This document shows, piece by piece, positions 62,312-64,000 of a DNA stretch of 64,000 nucleotides. A program made the translations under genes and the position numbers. Position 1 is the first letter of the stretch; each line of letters opens with the position of its first letter. Where the stretch lies: NCBI GenBank assembly GCA_046349635.1, contig JAXMBX010000022.1, positions 15,220 through 79,219 on the forward strand. The letters are read 5' to 3'. Source of the DNA: JAXMBX01 sp046349635 (GTDB lineage Bacteria > Planctomycetota > Planctomycetia > Planctomycetales > Planctomycetaceae). The notes beneath the pieces are model-generated. The model saw only the letters and a program-made list of their open reading frames with translations, was not told where the DNA came from and made no database searches.

Positions 62312-62728
62312 ATGAAACGCCGCACGTCTCTTCTGGTGTGTCTGTTCCTCGGTCTGGGAGTCACGTTCGCCGCCGATCCCGCCGCGAAGAACAAACACAA
62401 GAAATACAAACTGCACTACACGTTCTGCAACCTGGAAAAACATCCGGTCACGGTCGAACTGGTCGCTCTCGGTTTTGATCAGCACGATTCGTCCCAAACC
62501 TACACAAACGTGGTCCCAGCCGGGAAGACACTTTCCTTTGTGGCGAAGGTCGTTGACGGACCGAGTTTCGACTTCACGGTCGATGTCTTCGACAATGGAA
62601 GTGAGGTCGCAAATGACATGTTTCTGATCATGTCACCCGGAGGCATTGGTTGGATCGATCCCACCAGCGAGAAGCTTGTGATGTCGTATAAAAGTGGAGA
62701 ACTGCATTCCGCCTTGGGACCGCTGTAA
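62312..62728 (+). CDS. Small secreted protein, paralog of the 15.2 kb gene
   Basis: A 138-residue exported protein. A signal peptide (MKRRTSLLVCLFLGLGVTFA) precedes a basic stretch (KNKHKKYK) and a beta-rich domain (LHYTFCNLEKHPVTVELVAL, then DFTVDVFDNGSEVANDMFLI). It shares this layout with the frameshifted gene at 15156-15622: signal peptide, Lys-rich link, YTF.N and V/TIEL.ALG strands. Function unknown. It is followed after 148 bases by a gene with a LEPR-like motif. Confidence 0.65.
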   Translation: MKRRTSLLVCLFLGLGVTFAADPAAKNKHKKYKLHYTFCNLEKHPVTVELVALGFDQHDSSQTYTNVVPAGKTLSFVAKVVDGPSFDFTVDVFDNGSEVANDMFLIMSPGGIGWIDPTSEKLVMSYKSGELHSALGPL

Positions 62729-62876
62729 AGGCGCGCGGTGTGCCCTCGTGAAGCACCCTGTCAACCGGCCCGATTCAGTACGCGCCGATTGAGGCGGGTC
62801 AAAGATAAGCATCAGGCATTTCTCCAGCGAATGGAGATCATCGAATCTATTTGAAGACCTGAAGGGAGCATGACTC

Positions 62877-63383
62877 ATGTGGCGGCCAGACTCATTTTTT
62901 GATTTGAATTTTGGAAGACGACGTAAACAACGACAACCGGCCGGCGGCCTGGGTCGCGCCTCATGCGGGGACGTGCTCGAAGTCCGAACGCTTCTGAGCG
63001 CCAGTGCCCTGGCCCACTCCGCGAGCAGCGCGACAGAAGTCCATGCAGCGACTGGCGGCAAAAACCAACCGCATCAACTCGCGAACCCGGTCCTCACGAA
63101 CTCTGATGTGAAAGTGGGGCAGCCGTGGAGTCCCGTCGTGAAGGTGGATGCCACGGGGAAAGACTTCAAGAAACCACATGGACACTATTCGTTCGATAAC
63201 AACGCAACTCAAAGTCCCGTCGAGTTTCAGCATTCGATGCAGAAACATCAGCACTACATTATCGCGCGGTGCACGGGAAGCCACACTTATGACCAGCCCG
63301 GCAGCTATGACGTGTATCTGCTGATGCAACATGGGGACTCCTACCGGTCCCTCAAATTCACGATTAACGTCACAGCCCCGTAA
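62877..63383 (+). CDS. Small exported protein with LEPR-like motif
   Basis: A 168-residue protein. After an Arg-rich N-terminus comes SCGDVLEVRTLLSASALAHS, the LE.R.LLSA motif found at the start of many large planctomycete surface proteins. The remainder is beta-rich with His/Gln-rich loops and ends in an Ig-like strand pair (GSYDVYLLMQHGDSYRSLKF then TINVTAP). Most proteins with this motif are far longer, so this is an unusually small one, like the gene at 12987-13415. Function unknown; probably exported. Confidence 0.6.
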   Translation: MWRPDSFFDLNFGRRRKQRQPAGGLGRASCGDVLEVRTLLSASALAHSASSATEVHAATGGKNQPHQLANPVLTNSDVKVGQPWSPVVKVDATGKDFKKPHGHYSFDNNATQSPVEFQHSMQKHQHYIIARCTGSHTYDQPGSYDVYLLMQHGDSYRSLKFTINVTAP

Positions 63384-63436
63384 TCGAACTCCGGGATTGC
63401 GCAGCAGTTTCATCCCCTGCCAGAGTTTCTCCGGTC

Positions 63437-63961
63437 TCAGGTGCGGTAGACGCTTTTAATGAGGGAGATGTCGGAGGATTTCCAGGACTGGCCGGGGTTT
63501 TGTTCGCGATTTCGCTGGAGGATGTCGGCCAGGACATCCTGCCCGGGACCATCGATCCGGAGCGACTGCAGGGTCTGGTTTTCCTGTAAGGCGGCAATGA
63601 GAGCCGCTAGGCCGGAGGCTGTCATCCCGTTTCGGGACAGATCGAGGTGCATCAATGTGCGGTTTTGTTTGAGAGCGTCGGCAAGCGCGATCGCCCCTTC
63701 GTCTCCCAGGCAATTTCCCTGGCAGTGCAACGCGCGTGTCGAGCGGCTGAAGCCCAGTTCCAGCGATCTCAGACCTTGATGTGTTTTCAACGCATTCGCG
63801 AGTGCGACTCCGCAGGGGCCGATTCCATTGCTCGCGAGGCCTAACTCGAGCAGGTTCTGATTTTCCGAAAGCATTTCGGCGAGCGCACAGGCACCTGAGT
63901 CCCCAATGCGATTGACATTCAAGTACAGCCCCGGCAATGACGTCGTTTGACGAAAGCGCAT
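63437..63961 (-). CDS. Leucine-rich-repeat protein, C-terminal part
   Basis: A 174-residue stretch of RanGAP/NLR-type leucine-rich repeats of about 28 residues: LYLNVNRIGDSGACALAEML, LELGLASNGIGPCGVALANA, NCLGDEGAIALADALKQNRT and LDLSRNGMTASGLAALIAAL. It ends in a short non-repeat tail. The ATG at 63961 is probably not the true start: the next frame upstream to the window edge reads TQLDSEGLSVIVDAL, a natural preceding repeat, so the gene likely begins outside the window with a one-base indel near 63948-63955 (a T run). Such repeats mediate protein binding. Confidence 0.7.
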   Translation of the reverse strand: MRFRQTTSLPGLYLNVNRIGDSGACALAEMLSENQNLLELGLASNGIGPCGVALANALKTHQGLRSLELGFSRSTRALHCQGNCLGDEGAIALADALKQNRTLMHLDLSRNGMTASGLAALIAALQENQTLQSLRIDGPGQDVLADILQRNREQNPGQSWKSSDISLIKSVYRT

Positions 63962-64000
63962 CGACGATTACGCTTAAGCCTTCAGAATCGAGCTGCGTAT

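Overview
The window is about 64 kb of moderately G+C-rich bacterial chromosome and almost certainly comes from a planctomycete. The reasons are a DUF1559 protein, secreted proteins with a short LEPR-like N-terminal motif, a 3-keto-disaccharide hydrolase (DUF1080), a PQQ-like propeller protein, many small Planctomycetes-type hypothetical proteins, and an rRNA operon without a linked 16S gene. No phage or plasmid backbone is visible. A perfect parS-type palindrome inside a cysteine desulfurase gene suggests the segment may lie in the origin-proximal part of the chromosome.

Layout. 0-3.7 kb: a HAAS-like membrane protein, mutM, a stand-alone receiver protein and a VOC protein. 3.7-8.2 kb, minus strand: tRNA-Ile, tRNA-Ala, 23S and 5S, with a promoter, a terminator-like leader hairpin and a final terminator, but no 16S. 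8.2-16.5 kb: an oxidoreductase, an ABM monooxygenase, membrane and secreted proteins. 16.8-20.6 kb: a TetR / permease / ATPase / membrane-fusion efflux operon with an operator-like palindrome inside the first promoter. 20.7-24.2 kb: a ferredoxin-like protein, DUF1080 hydrolase, YCII protein and citrate synthase. 24.7-30.1 kb: an LPS core block (hldE, heptosyltransferase, GT4, WaaP-like kinase) followed by plsY. 30.3-36.2 kb: a BON-like protein, a pseudokinase, rhamnulokinase, an SGNH hydrolase and a decayed membrane-protein gene. 36.8-38.8 kb: a large SPFH protein. 39.7-45.0 kb, minus strand: a lipid-modification operon (FAD amine oxidase, DUF1365, CFA synthase, second CFA-like methyltransferase, DUF1295). 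45.3-52.5 kb: comM, a palindromic repeat array, an A+T-richer PLD-like gene, a broken FGE-sulfatase-domain gene, tandem paralogs and a heme-motif sensor kinase. 52.5-59.1 kb, minus strand: an FAD/Fe-S oxidoreductase, moaD-moaE-moaA and a cysteine desulfurase carrying parS. 59.3-61.3 kb: tRNA-Ser and an AbiE toxin-antitoxin pair with a clear operator. 61.4-64 kb: a zinc-ribbon membrane protein, two secreted proteins and the end of a leucine-rich-repeat gene running out of the window.

At least eight genes show one-base frame changes where the protein clearly continues in another frame, including one compensated pair inside a 987-codon gene. This many in 64 kb suggests uncorrected indels in the sequence, though some (the 35.2-35.8 kb region) may be real decay. 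Readers should treat the broken genes as provisional until raw reads are checked.
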